64,000 nucleotides of DNA from Siderastrea siderea (taxonomy: Eukaryota; Cnidaria; Anthozoa; Scleractinia; Rhizangiidae): assembly GCA_964030785.1 (NCBI GenBank), contig OZ034968.1, positions 61,848,399-61,912,398 of the forward strand, written 5' to 3'. The position numbers and the translations under genes are program-made. Positions 24,092 through 34,300 of this stretch are shown in pieces. The notes below the pieces were generated by a model, which made no database searches, was not told the DNA's origin, and saw only the letters and a list, made by a program, of their open reading frames with translations. How positions within the stretch are numbered: the first letter of the stretch is position 1; each line of letters starts with the position of its first letter.

Positions 24092-24739
24092 TTAGAGAAA
24101 ATTGCACCACCCTCAGCGTCATAAACGCGCGTGGCTACACGCAAATTTGCGTACAACGAGTGCGTGCTGGATATGACCAAGATGGTTATAATTATTTGAT
24201 ATCCAGCATGCCTGAGTACATAATTGTTCTTATTATTAAAAACGCAATCACTAATTGCTATAAAATAAAGAAAGAGAAAACAAGAGAGAGAAACTCCGAG
24301 ATAAAAGGGAACAAGAATCGATCGCGATCACATGACTGACCGAAAAAGGCGCCAAAACCTTGCGAAGTGTTGCAGCGTTTCTTTGCAGAGCTGAATGAAT
24401 CAATGAAGCTGCTCCAATTGAACGTACAAGCACAAGGTTTGGGAAAAATCTTCCAGTTATGGGTTCTGAAATGTGGTACGTGTTTGATTTTTCTTAAAAA
24501 TTGTTGTAATCGTCGTTCAAAGTGGATTGAAGCTGTACGATCCCACCGTTATGGCTGCAGGAGTTCAAATGAACGAGTTTGTAATCGCTCCGTTCGCAAA
24601 ACGCTGACAACGGAGCCATCATGTGTTTGTTTGATCGAACTGAAGACAATTAATAATTAAACCTGAACAATAATTTTTATGCAGCTTACTGAAACAAGAC
24701 TAAGGAGGTGAGGAACATTAGAATTCACCATCTAACTTT

Positions 24740-25378
24740 TTAAGGTGATTCCATCGAAAAAGAATTAGTAATGAGAATTTGTTGAAACTTTGCACAGTTA
24801 TTAATTAAACCTAGTACATTAAAGAAATAAAATAAAAAAAGGGGGTCACCGTGCCTAATTTCACGCTACAGGGCTGTAGTGTATAGGTACTTTGCCAGCT
24901 TTCGACAGCAATATTAAAAAACCTATACTTGTACCAGAGACACTCATTTCTTTAACAAAGTTATTACTAGCAATGAAATATAAGCATTATTCTTATGATA
25001 GAAGAACAATAGTACAGTAAAACGTCTTAAAATTGCCGTAAAAATGAAACCAATGAAATAATGGGCAAACTGAGCGTCTGCACGGTTCCGGTGGGACGCC
25101 TAAAATCTCACTGTAAATAGTGAATTAACCGGAATATTTCAAAATTGAATAATGAAAAAGTCTTCAAATTTGAATATATCATGTGAAGTCGTATTTTACT
25201 TAAATAAATGGAATAAAAAAGTGGGGTCACCGAGTTCGTTTGGGAGAAAGCGACCATTCATGTCTCTGAACAGCTGCGCTTTCATAGAAAACCTATCAAG
25301 TTCCGAACGCGCGCGCTAATCCCGCAAAAAATGATGTGCAGGAAGGATGCGCAATGCAATTGGATGGAATCACCTTAA
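24740..25378. mobile_element. TTAA-flanked non-autonomous element, 631 bp
   Basis: The tips GGTGATTCCATC (24744) and GATGGAATCACC (to 25374) are perfect 12-bp inverted repeats, flanked by TTAA at 24740-24743 and 25375-25378. A TTAA duplication belongs to PiggyBac and Kolobok elements. Two internal copies of a GGGGTCACCG motif (about 24840 and 25220) are present. No coding frame is recognised. Confidence 0.78.
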
Positions 25379-26224
25379 ACGCAAACCACAAAACGCAGTT
25401 AGTCACAGTTTAGAGCCCGCGGACCGAATGGTAAAAACAACACTCGAACAACTGTGAAAGCGATTCAACGTAAGCTTATTTTACATGGCATCCGACTTGT
25501 GTCTAAATGTCTGGAGCTGCTAAAGGGAACACAGTTAGAGCCACAACGAGTACAGGTAAACTAGTGTCAATTTTGCGTGGTATAGCCAAAAAATGTCGCC
25601 TTTTCTGGTACTGAATTGTTCAATGCTTGTTGTTCAGACTGTTGCATGATTTTTGTCTGACTTGCCAAAAAAAGTGTGACAATTTTTATTAAATGCTTCT
25701 TTCCCATTTTACTGTGCTTTATTTTGTCTTGTCTCGATATTTCGGTGTCAAAGCCTTCCGTATAAAACCTACTGCTTGTGAAATTTTAAGAACAAGTAAT
25801 TGACTTGACGATGAAAGAAATTGTAAACACAGCGCTAAATGCTTAAATTTCTATTTCTACAGTGTTTCTTTTCGTCCTAAGAAATCATGCACTCTGAAAC
25901 AACTCAGGTTTGTGTCTCAGTGACGTTCAGTTGTAATTTCTTCTTAATTTTGCTTCGATACAAAGTGATTTTTCTCGCCGGGTTGCTGGCGGAGAAAAAA
26001 AATTAAGCTCACTCTGTCGTTGAAACCTTTGTCACGTCCACTGCGCTATGTGTCCCTTCTAGGTTCGTAAGTTGCCCAGTAAGTAATATTCAGTACTAGG
26101 GCAGCATGAAGTTTCACTTCATCTTTCTCCTTCTCATCGACGGAAGTAGTTTTTTCTCTTGGTGTTTTTCCAGTTCTCTATTTTGTCGACTATTGATAAC
26201 GCACCGCGAGAGCATTTGATCACA

Positions 26225-28560
26225 TGCAGGCGGCCCAAGCTCAAAATAAGAAAACGATCGAGTTGCGAAATGTGACCTTCGCTATAAGACTTTGTATGGG
26301 AAATTCACTTTGGTTCTCAAAACGCTAAAATAAAGTTATGAATGTGGAAATAAACTTCACTTACCTTAACATGGGGTCGTCTTTGTGTCTTGTTTAAAAT
26401 TTGGGCGCAATTTGTGGCCGTTTTAGGCGAGGTTTTGGTTCGGTGTTGTTCGCGGTGTTGTTTCTCCACTTAAACGCCAAAAGCCCAGCGCACGGGAAGA
26501 TCGCCGATAGCTGAATGTTTTTCGAATTTTCTCAGACCAGAATTGCCGTTCGATTACCGTGAAGGCTGAATGGGATGCAGAAATTACGTGGTTTTATGAA
26601 TATGGTGTTTTTTATGGCGATTCTTTGGTTGCGTTGTGATCCGAGAGCGATTTGTTGGACTCGGTCGTCTGCAGTCACCTGCCTTCCTTCGTTTTAAGGT
26701 GTTTCGATACAGTTTTTTTGGGACCATACCTAACTTTTTGAATCGGCTCTTAGACAGTCTTCTCCTTGTCAGATCAACGTGAAATTTGCAATACTTGTTG
26801 GTTTTGGATTGAACTTTAGCGTGGTTTACATTTTGTAAAAATCGATATTTCCATGACAACGATAAACAAAAATCCTCGAAAACAGTAAAATTGAAATTTT
26901 GCACGATCCAGCTTTCGCTTCGAAAAGCAAATACTAGCATCTTAAACTGTGGTGTATGGCAAACAAAATATACAAGAACAAAAAAATTATGTATGTTTGT
27001 TTTGAAATAAATCACAAGAACATTTTCAACCTTACTTTTTGCCTAGTAATAGTAAATGCACCGAAAAATAATCAACGCTTTGATGAAATGGCTAGCAAAT
27101 ACTGTTAAAATGTGTCTTTTAGTTACTATTTTACGCCTAGAAAGTTTTGTTGAAACTGGTGTTCGCGATCTCGAGAACGACTTGTTTTTCTAAGTTCATT
27201 CGCGTAATAATTTTGTGGTAATTTTTTATTTTGAGCGCTTTTGCGAAAATCTTAAGAACGGCTCGATAGATTTTTTTAAAACATTAAACATGCGTGCTTG
27301 ACGATGTGACCAATTTTAGTTTTGAGTCTTATGAACATTGATTCACTGGAACACTCTTAGATTTAACGTTAAAGAGGATGTCTGAACCGACAGAGAAGGT
27401 TGCGTTACAAATTCACAGTTGGCAAGTGGATGCTAATATATTCAAAGTAATGCGTTATTCATCGCTTCGTGATTTTTATCCGTATTCTTTGTTCTTTGTT
27501 GCACTGTAGATTACAACGAAAAGTAAAAATCACGGAGGAATGCATTGCGCATTACTTTGAATATATTAGCATTTACTTGCCAACTGTTTATATGTAACGC
27601 AAGCCTTTCCGTCGGTTCAGACATCCTCTTTAACGTTAAATCTATAAGTGTTCCAGTGAATCAATGTTAATAAGACTCAAAACTAAAATTGGTCACATCG
27701 TCAAGCACGCATGTTTAATGTTTTGAAAAAATCTATCGAGCCGTTCTTAAGATTTTCGCAAAAGCGCTCAAATTAAAAAATTACCACAAAATTATTATGC
27801 GAATGGTCTTAGAAAAACAAGTCGTTCTCGAGATCGCGAACACCAGTTTCAACAAAACTTTCTAGGCGTAAAATAGTAAGTAAAAGACACATTTTAACAG
27901 TATTTACTAGCCATTTTATCAAAGCGTTAATTATTTTTCGGTGCATTTACTATTACTAAGCCAAAACTAAGGTTGAAAATGTTTTTGCGATTTACTTCAA
28001 AACAAACATACATAATTTTTTTGTTCTTGTATATTTTGCTTGCCATACACCACAGTTTAAGATGCTGGTGTTTGCTTTTCGAAGCGAAAGCTGGATCGTG
28101 CAAAATTTCAATTTTACTGTTTTCGAGGATTTTTGTTTATCGTTGTCATGGAAATATCGATTTTTACAAAATGTAAACCACGCTAAAGTTCAATCCAAAA
28201 CCAACAAGTACTGCAAATTTCACGTTGATCTGACAAGGAGAAGACTGTCTAAGAGCCGATTCAAAAAGTTAGGTATGGTCCCCAAAAAACTGTATCGAAA
28301 CACCTTAAGTGGAGAAACAACACCGCGAACAACACCAAACCAAAACCTCGCCTAAAACGGCCACGAATTGCGCCGAAATTACAAACAAGACACAAAGGCG
28401 ACCCCATGTTAAGGTAAATGAAGTTTATTTCCACATTCATAACTTTATTTTAGCATTTTGAGAACCAAAGTTGAATTTCCCATACAAAGTCTTATAGCGA
28501 AGGTCACATTTCGCAACTCGATGGTATTCTTATATGTTTTGAGCTTGGGCCGCCTGTGGG
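26225..28560. mobile_element. Foldback element: palindrome with 1-kb arms
   Basis: The two halves are inverted copies around a centre near 27.50 kb with a spacer of about 35 bases. Arms are about 1.04 kb once a 224-bp extra segment in the left arm is removed. Arm ends share GGCGGCCCAAGCTCAAAA. The mirrored open frames at 26584-27015 (minus) and 28062-28355 (plus) translate to the same peptide (SWIVQNFNFTVFEDF) only because the arms are copies; no known domain is visible, so I do not call them genes. Confidence 0.85.
26470..26697. mobile_element. 224-bp TTAA-bounded segment present in one arm only
   Basis: In the left arm TTAA at 26470-26473 and TTAA at 26694-26697 enclose DNA missing from the right arm, where a single TTAA (28305-28308) joins the same flanks. 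This is the footprint of a TTAA-targeting insertion, or of a clean loss from the right arm. Terminal inverted repeats were not evident. Confidence 0.65.
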
Positions 28561-28752
28561 CGGGCATTATTTCAGAAAACATACGCTGAGAAATCTCGGC
28601 AAACGTTTTCTTTACTGATTCGGTATTTGAATCTATGTTACTATTTTTCTTGCAGTGGAAAAAATGACAACGATTTATCAGTGCGTTACTTTTCTTCACA
28701 ACGTGCTTGGAAAATCATTTTACACTGTAAAATGATTCTTTGCGGCTGCCCT

Positions 28753-29097
28753 TCAATCTCTGTACGTCCTCAGAGGAAATATATTTTCGGGATGTATTTT
28801 CCCTTTTCCTGCCTGATTCGCCTTCAACTGATTCTTTCGTAGTTTGACGCCTTTTTTGCCCGTAAAACGTTTCTTCCGTGTAACGGGGAAATCGTCGTCC
28901 CACATGTCCGACGCATCTTCGCGAAGGGATTTTTCTAAAATATTCTCACTGCCATCATCGCAATCACTTGTATAATCCTCACATCCAGAGTCACTATCCA
29001 GAAAGTTCTCCCCAAGGGCTTGCCTCAAATTAGGAAGTGACACTGATGACAGAAATTGAATTTCTTCATCTCCAACGAAGGTAACTTCCGACGCCAT
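28753..29097 (-). CDS. Acidic/basic open frame in transposon cluster, unrecognised
   Basis: From an ATG at 29095-29097 (MASEVTFVGDEEIQFLSSVS) the frame runs 114 residues. It has an acidic middle (DSDSGCEDYTSDCDDGSE) and a basic end (VTRKKRFTGKKGVKLRKNQ). Composition and position inside the right outer repeat suggest the first exon of a transposon-encoded protein. I cannot name the family. It could also be a chance frame, but the clean acidic-to-basic layout argues against that. Confidence 0.4.
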   Translation of the reverse strand: MASEVTFVGDEEIQFLSSVSLPNLRQALGENFLDSDSGCEDYTSDCDDGSENILEKSLREDASDMWDDDFPVTRKKRFTGKKGVKLRKNQLKANQAGKGKIHPENIFPLRTYRD

Positions 29098-29282
29098 TTT
29101 GTTTGTTTTTCTCTGCGCGGAGTCCACGCAACACAGTCGCGCTTGTGTCACGCGCGATGGCGCAATTTTTTCTAAAAATAGCACATTTGTCTTTTTCGAT
29201 GGGGCCAACGCCACTACTGAAAATGGCACTTAGTTACGGTCTCCATCCCCGATTATTGCTCCTGATACAAGGTTATGGGTTC

Positions 29283-29332
<50 letters not shown>
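29283..29332. repeat. (AAT)n microsatellite
   Basis: About sixteen uninterrupted AAT units abut the right outer repeat of the transposon cluster, which may have seeded it. Confidence 0.92.
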
Positions 29333-29333
<1 letters not shown>

Positions 29334-29454
29334 CTTTATTAACGTGTCTTAAAATATCTAGCTTACACTAAAGTAAGCTAATTGGGGACACCTATCTATA
29401 CCTATCTAAAGTAGTAAAAATATTTATACAATATAAATATTACAAATGTTCCAG

Positions 29455-29832
29455 CTATATAGGTATGTGCGGCGCCAAAGGGTATGGTTTTTGAGCCTTT
29501 TTGGTCTGAAATAGGGTATAGATTTTGACCACTTTGGCCTGAAATAGGATGAGGTCTGTGCACTCTGATACGGGATCTGGCATTGTTCTTACAAGAAGTT
29601 ATCTTTTCATTAATTTTCTTCGCCAAAGAACTGAGGTTTGATTAATGGTGGGAATTCGAAGCCCTTCTCAAATGTTTACGCAACCGAAATAGGGTTAGCG
29701 TCTGGTCTGAAATTTAGGTTCATGTCTGAAATAGGGTAGGGAAAATCGCATATCTTGGTCTGAAATAAGGTAAGGGTTTCTAGAAGCGCGCCGCACACCC
29801 CCACCCAAATCTTTGGGAAGTACCCCCGGGAT
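29455..29832. mobile_element. GGTATGG/GAAATAGGGTA repeat element
   Basis: The stretch repeats GGTCTGAAATAGGGTA-like units and ends in GGGAAGTACCCCCGGG. The same unit style and GGGTACTCCC-type ends occur at 35.75-35.83, 44.8-45.2 and 63.1-63.4 kb. It is a dispersed coral-type MITE family. Confidence 0.55.
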
Positions 29833-29892
29833 TTCTGTGGCATGCGTAGAAAGTGTCAAGCGTGGCTAAAGCATTACCTTGCAATTAGAAAA

Positions 29893-30160
29893 GAATTCAA
29901 TTCAATTCAATTCAATTTTATTTAAACACGGTAAAATAGTCAGGAATACAAAATAACAAAACACTGATTAAATATCCTAGACATGCTAAAAAGACTTACA
30001 ACTAACTTAAACTTAGAAAATGTAAAATATAACCATTTTGCCTTGAGCATGTCGGGTATTAAGTATTGTAAGTGATGTAAGTAATGTTAACTATGACGTA
30101 TCTGTACTCTGTTTGATTGTAAATAAAGGGGGGGGGGGGTTTGGTTAAAAAAAAATGTCG
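29893..30160. repeat. (TTCAA)n tract and poly-G-bearing repeat tail
   Basis: A short (AATTC)n tract at 29893-29916 precedes TTTATTTAAACACGG, a phrase that recurs near 38.89 kb. A poly-G run at about 30129-30140 follows. It looks like a retroelement tail; the class is not determinable. Confidence 0.4.
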
Positions 30161-30371
30161 GGTATTAAAACCCACGGCATCAGTTCTTGGGCCTTTGCCT
30201 TTCCTAATACGTGTAAAACACCTTGGGCTCGTTTTCTAAAATGATGACTAAAATAAGGTATCGAAACAATAAAGGCTTTTCTTTTATAGTAATAGGCGGA
30301 ATGCGCTGAGAACTTTGGCAGTAAAATTAGAAATCTCCGTGCCTGTAAGAAAGGCTAACCCGGCGCAGACT

Positions 30372-30497
30372 CTAAAGATAAGACTGCAAGGTCCCTCGTC
30401 GCCTGACGTTACAGGTCCAGCAGTGCAAACCTCCGCCGAGAAATTTTGCAAAGTGGAGTGAGACTCAGATACACTTGATTCCAAGTTTCTCAAACAT
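30372..30497 (-). pseudogene. GATM: GATM terminal exon with in-frame TGA
   Basis: Acceptor TTTCCTAG precedes 30497 and the phase fits exon 31376-31699. The exon reads MFEKLGIKCI, then TGA at 30465-30467, and continues in the same frame to [20 protein letters not shown] before TAG at 30372-30374. Length and frame match the normal last exon exactly. The stop sits where the family has a Lys. The next eight residues (VSLHFAKF) have lost the usual conserved VNIRNANS-type loop, and Phe before the catalytic HCW is Leu. The nucleophilic Cys lies after the stop, so translation would give an inactive protein. No second terminal exon was found between 29.3 and 31.4 kb. Confidence 0.8.
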
Positions 30498-30937
30498 CTA
30501 GGAAACATAATAAAATGGCGTGTTAGCAACGATCCAGGGAATGCAGTAGTTTGTAGTACGGCATCCCTGACCACTGTGTTCAGGCCACAATTTTGGTCTT
30601 TGACTATTTCTATTACATTTCTGCATCCTGCATGGACATGGACTGTTAATTTATCTTTCTATCTCGTTCGTAAAATTGATTCACATTCCCTCGTGTAGAC
30701 TATCCACGATGTCTCCAGGTACTCACACTTAAGATTAATTCAGCCGAATAATATTAAACAGTGTACAACTACCGACAGAGTTTTAAACGATTTTTCAACG
30801 TGGATTGAGTTTTGCTCCGGGTGCGTTTTCCTCCAGATTCATCGATTTCCTTCTTCGACATGCAAACACCAACATTCCTAAATTGCAATTCTATCAGTGA
30901 CCTGATAGCCACTAGATCGTTAGTCTTTACACGACTA

Positions 30938-31321
30938 TTAAGGACGGTGCCTCTTAATACAGAAGTATTTTAGCACAGTTTATGACCGCGGGAAAAGCAG
31001 ATTTAGCAAGGGCTAGAGGAGTAAATACAAAAACGAAAGTAGACACCACGTATTTTTTCAGCGATAATTAAGCAACCATAATTCTAAAAAGCCAATATAT
31101 GGTATTTTCTTTCCAAATTTAGGCTCAATGACTCAAAATGCGTTGTTTCCCAACATGTTCATTTTGGATTCCGGAATTTTTTGTTAAGATCTGCTTTAAT
31201 TTCACGCATAGTCATAAACCGCCCAAAATTACCTTTGTATTAGTAAAGATAAGAGAACCCTCGGGCCATCCCGAGATTCGCAGAACGTATGCCCAGAAAC
31301 AAAAGGAGGCACTGTCCTTAA
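30938..31321. mobile_element. TTAA MITE, GGACGGTGCC ends, copy 1
   Basis: TTAA at 30938-30941 and 31318-31321 flank the inverted tips GGACGGTGCCTC and GAGGCACTGTCC-like. Inner sequence (GATAATTAAGCAACCATAAT) is shared with copy 2 at 59394-59734. It lies in the last GATM intron, next to the damaged terminal exon. Confidence 0.75.
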
Positions 31322-31375
31322 GTCCAACTTTTGTTGAACAATGCATGGCCAAACAAATCCTCATAGATTCTATAC

Positions 31376-34300
31376 CTTTTGAGTGGTCCTCTCTTCGTTG
31401 TCAACAAGAACTCTGTTTGGGTCCAGCATAAGAACGTTCATGGACAGCCACTTTGAAGCTAACTTCGTGTCGTGTGGCTTTGGGGCCGGTGCTTCGACTA
31501 CTGTCCAGCCAGCCTTTTTAAACATGTTAATCTGGTGACAAGGTCTCTCAGGATTGACCAATACTAACCCGGGTCCAATGGGGGAAAATGTTGAGTCGAT
31601 ATGCCGTGGGTTAGAATCACCAAAGGACAGCTTGTGAACTCGATAACCACGATCGGCAAGATGGCGTCTCATCCAGTCAATGCCTAAGTCGTTAGTAACC
31701 TGAGAAAAAATGCATATGCATGACAGTTGGTTCCTTTGTTGGTTCCTGACATCTTCGTTATTGGCAATGGTACGTCTGCTGTTTCAGTCGACAACCGTTT
31801 TCTTTTCGTTAACATAATTTTGTTCCAAACCACATATAGTTAAACGCTTGTCTGATGACGTCAAAACGCGTCAAAAGAGAACATATCAACTCTATGTCTC
31901 TATGGTCTATACTTTTGAAAACAGCTCTTATGGACCAAAACAGTGACGTCAAAAAATATTCAAAACCGATTAAAGTGAAACAACAAACCGCTTGATTGAA
32001 TTTGATGGCTTAGAAAACCGATCGTTGTGTCTAGTATTACAGAATAAGTGATTTTAAATTGCCCTCGTCACGTTCATCGCATATCCTTTACAGATACTAG
32101 GATCAGGAGCCTTGTGCTCTCCACAGGGTAAATCATCCTGCTGCAAGAGGAAGAAAAACCATGTTTGCAAAAAGACAATAGAGACTTCAAAAGAGGTTTG
32201 TTTCACTTCTTATCTTTCATTTCTTCTTTCAAAAAGTAACATCGCAAACGCTGCAGAACGTTCACCTGATGCAACAATATCTTATAAGCCCTGGCCAAAC
32301 AGAGTCGCAGGATATCTTAAGTTGAAAACTTGTGGCAACTTGCGACTCCGTTTGGCCACGACTTGCGTGGACGTACGATGGCTTGCGATGACTTTCGCAC
32401 ACTTTGATCGAGCTCAAATTTGCACGCAAGCGAGCGCAAGTTTTTCACCGTTCGGCCACCCAGAACTCCACCCAACGCAAGTCGACGCAAGTTGGCTTCA
32501 GTATTGTTTTCCTTTGTACGAGCGCGCGTGCAAGGCTGCATTGAAATGGCTTTTTGCTACTTGCGTTGAACTTGCGTATACTTGCGGGTCCGTTTGGCCA
32601 CCAATCGCAAGTTTTTGTTTGCAAGTTGACATTTCTAAACTTGGGTTGACTTGCGACTCCGTTTGGCCAGGGCTTTACGTCTAGCAAATGTCTTTATGCA
32701 CGCATTGTGTGCCTATCTTTAATCAACCTGAAGTGACGAAATACCTGACTTTTTTGGGCGATTATATCTCGCCCAGCTCGAATGAAGTCAGCGGCATCAA
32801 AACATGGTTCAAACTCTGTGACTACAAACTTCCATTCTGCCGCCAACATGTGACGCTCCTCAGCTGGAAGATTTGCATAGTCCTGGGTAAGCAAAGGGAA
32901 ACGTGTAAACATGCGAGAGAGCGTGCGTGCGCCACTGCGTGTAATTGTGCGTGCGTAAGTACGCATGTAGTCAATGTGCGTATATGTGCGCGAGTGATTG
33001 CGTGCGTAAGAAATTTACGTACGTTTGAGTGATTGCGTGCGAGTATGAGAGGGAGTAAGCATACTTAGTGGGCCTATCAAGGGTATACCACTCCACGCAA
33101 GTTCAAACTGTATGGTTTAAAATGATTGCCAGGTTGCCATCTTCGCGATTCTTATAGGTGTAAATACATTTAGCTTTTTGAACTTTTTAGTTGAAAGTGT
33201 TCAGAATGACTAGAGGTTTTTTTACTCTCGGCAGTCCTTCCCTCGACTTCAATTACTGTACATCCAACTCAAAAAGAATTCCATACAACGTTGGATCAGG
33301 AGCAAGACGCAATGCTGGGCAATCTGTTGCAGCGGATGTACGAGCTGTAAGTCTCACAAAACACACAGATTATGAATAGATTGAGGCTGTTTTTGTTCAC
33401 GCTTGATATGGTAGGGTGTTAGTGGCCAGAATCTGCACATAGAATAAGGTAGAGGCTAAGGGTAAGGTTTTAGTCCTTGATGTACTAGGGTTTAATGACC
33501 TAAGACCGGAGTTCAAGGAGTAAATTGAATTGAGAAGTAGTGTAAACTCTGAATTGCAAACGAGGATTCTGAAAATTCCGAGGGATCCATAAGCTTTACT
33601 TCGTTTGAAATAAACTGAACTCGAAAGTAAAGGTGAAAATTCTTTTAATAAAAGAACTAAAATGATGCTGTAATTTTGTTACAGGCTGACAATTCAATCC
33701 TGGACCCTAGTGTCTGGTTTAATCCTGGACCTTAAAGGGGCAGTCTCATCAATTTTTAGTATCACTGTGAAAACCCAAAAGACACATTTTTACCTATGGA
33801 AGCCTAAAAACAATGGTCCAGTAGTACTGAAATGGGTATTCCAGCACATGGAAACCATAGTAAATATGTCTGGATAGGGATGGCCAGGATGGAAATGGCG
33901 TCCGCCTTGAAAACTTCTGGCAGAACTTTTCAAGTTTCTGTCCTTGTGCCTCAGATAAAATCTCTTACACCTAATTTTAGCTTGTTTTTGTTTTGAAAAT
34001 TCATTTAATATTGTCCCCTTGGTGGTCTAAAATCAATTCATGTGTGAGCAGGTACTTTGACATAAATTGATCAAAATTGTGACCAAGAAGATAGGAAAAT
34101 CGCCTTGAGACTGGCCCTTTAACTCACAATGAGCAAAGTTTTTTTTTAATTTTTTTTATTATTATTTCTTTTTTGTAGTACATCATGACCTGAGGTGTTT
34201 CGGCTATCGTTACTTTTAGGGGACTCGCGCTACATAGGAAAAAACCAGTGAAAAACTGTTTGAATGCACGCGCAAAAATGACGAGTGACAAATTCGATGA

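Larger units (their letters stand above)
23797..29262. mobile_element. Nested transposon cluster with outer inverted repeats
   Basis: About 110 bases are repeated in inverse orientation at the two ends. The left copy (about 23797-23879, resuming at 24095-24125) contains CATCGAAAAAGACAAATGTG; the right copy is at about 29130-29262. Inside are a Harbinger-like MITE splitting the left copy, a TTAA element, a large palindrome and an acidic open frame. The cluster fills the gap between the 5' end of the LRRC27-like gene and the 3' end of GATM. Whether it was ever one mobile unit is not certain. Confidence 0.5.

Noticed and set aside
26584..28355. Mirrored open frames in the palindrome as two genes
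   Set aside because: They are the same arm read on opposite strands, with no recognised domain and no start or splice context of their own.
29103..29342. Open frame ending in a poly-Asn run
   Set aside because: The run is the (AAT)n microsatellite read in one frame.
30465..30467. TGA in GATM read as selenocysteine
   Set aside because: GATM is not a selenoprotein family, the site normally holds Lys, and the residues after it have also lost conservation. Decay or error explains this better.
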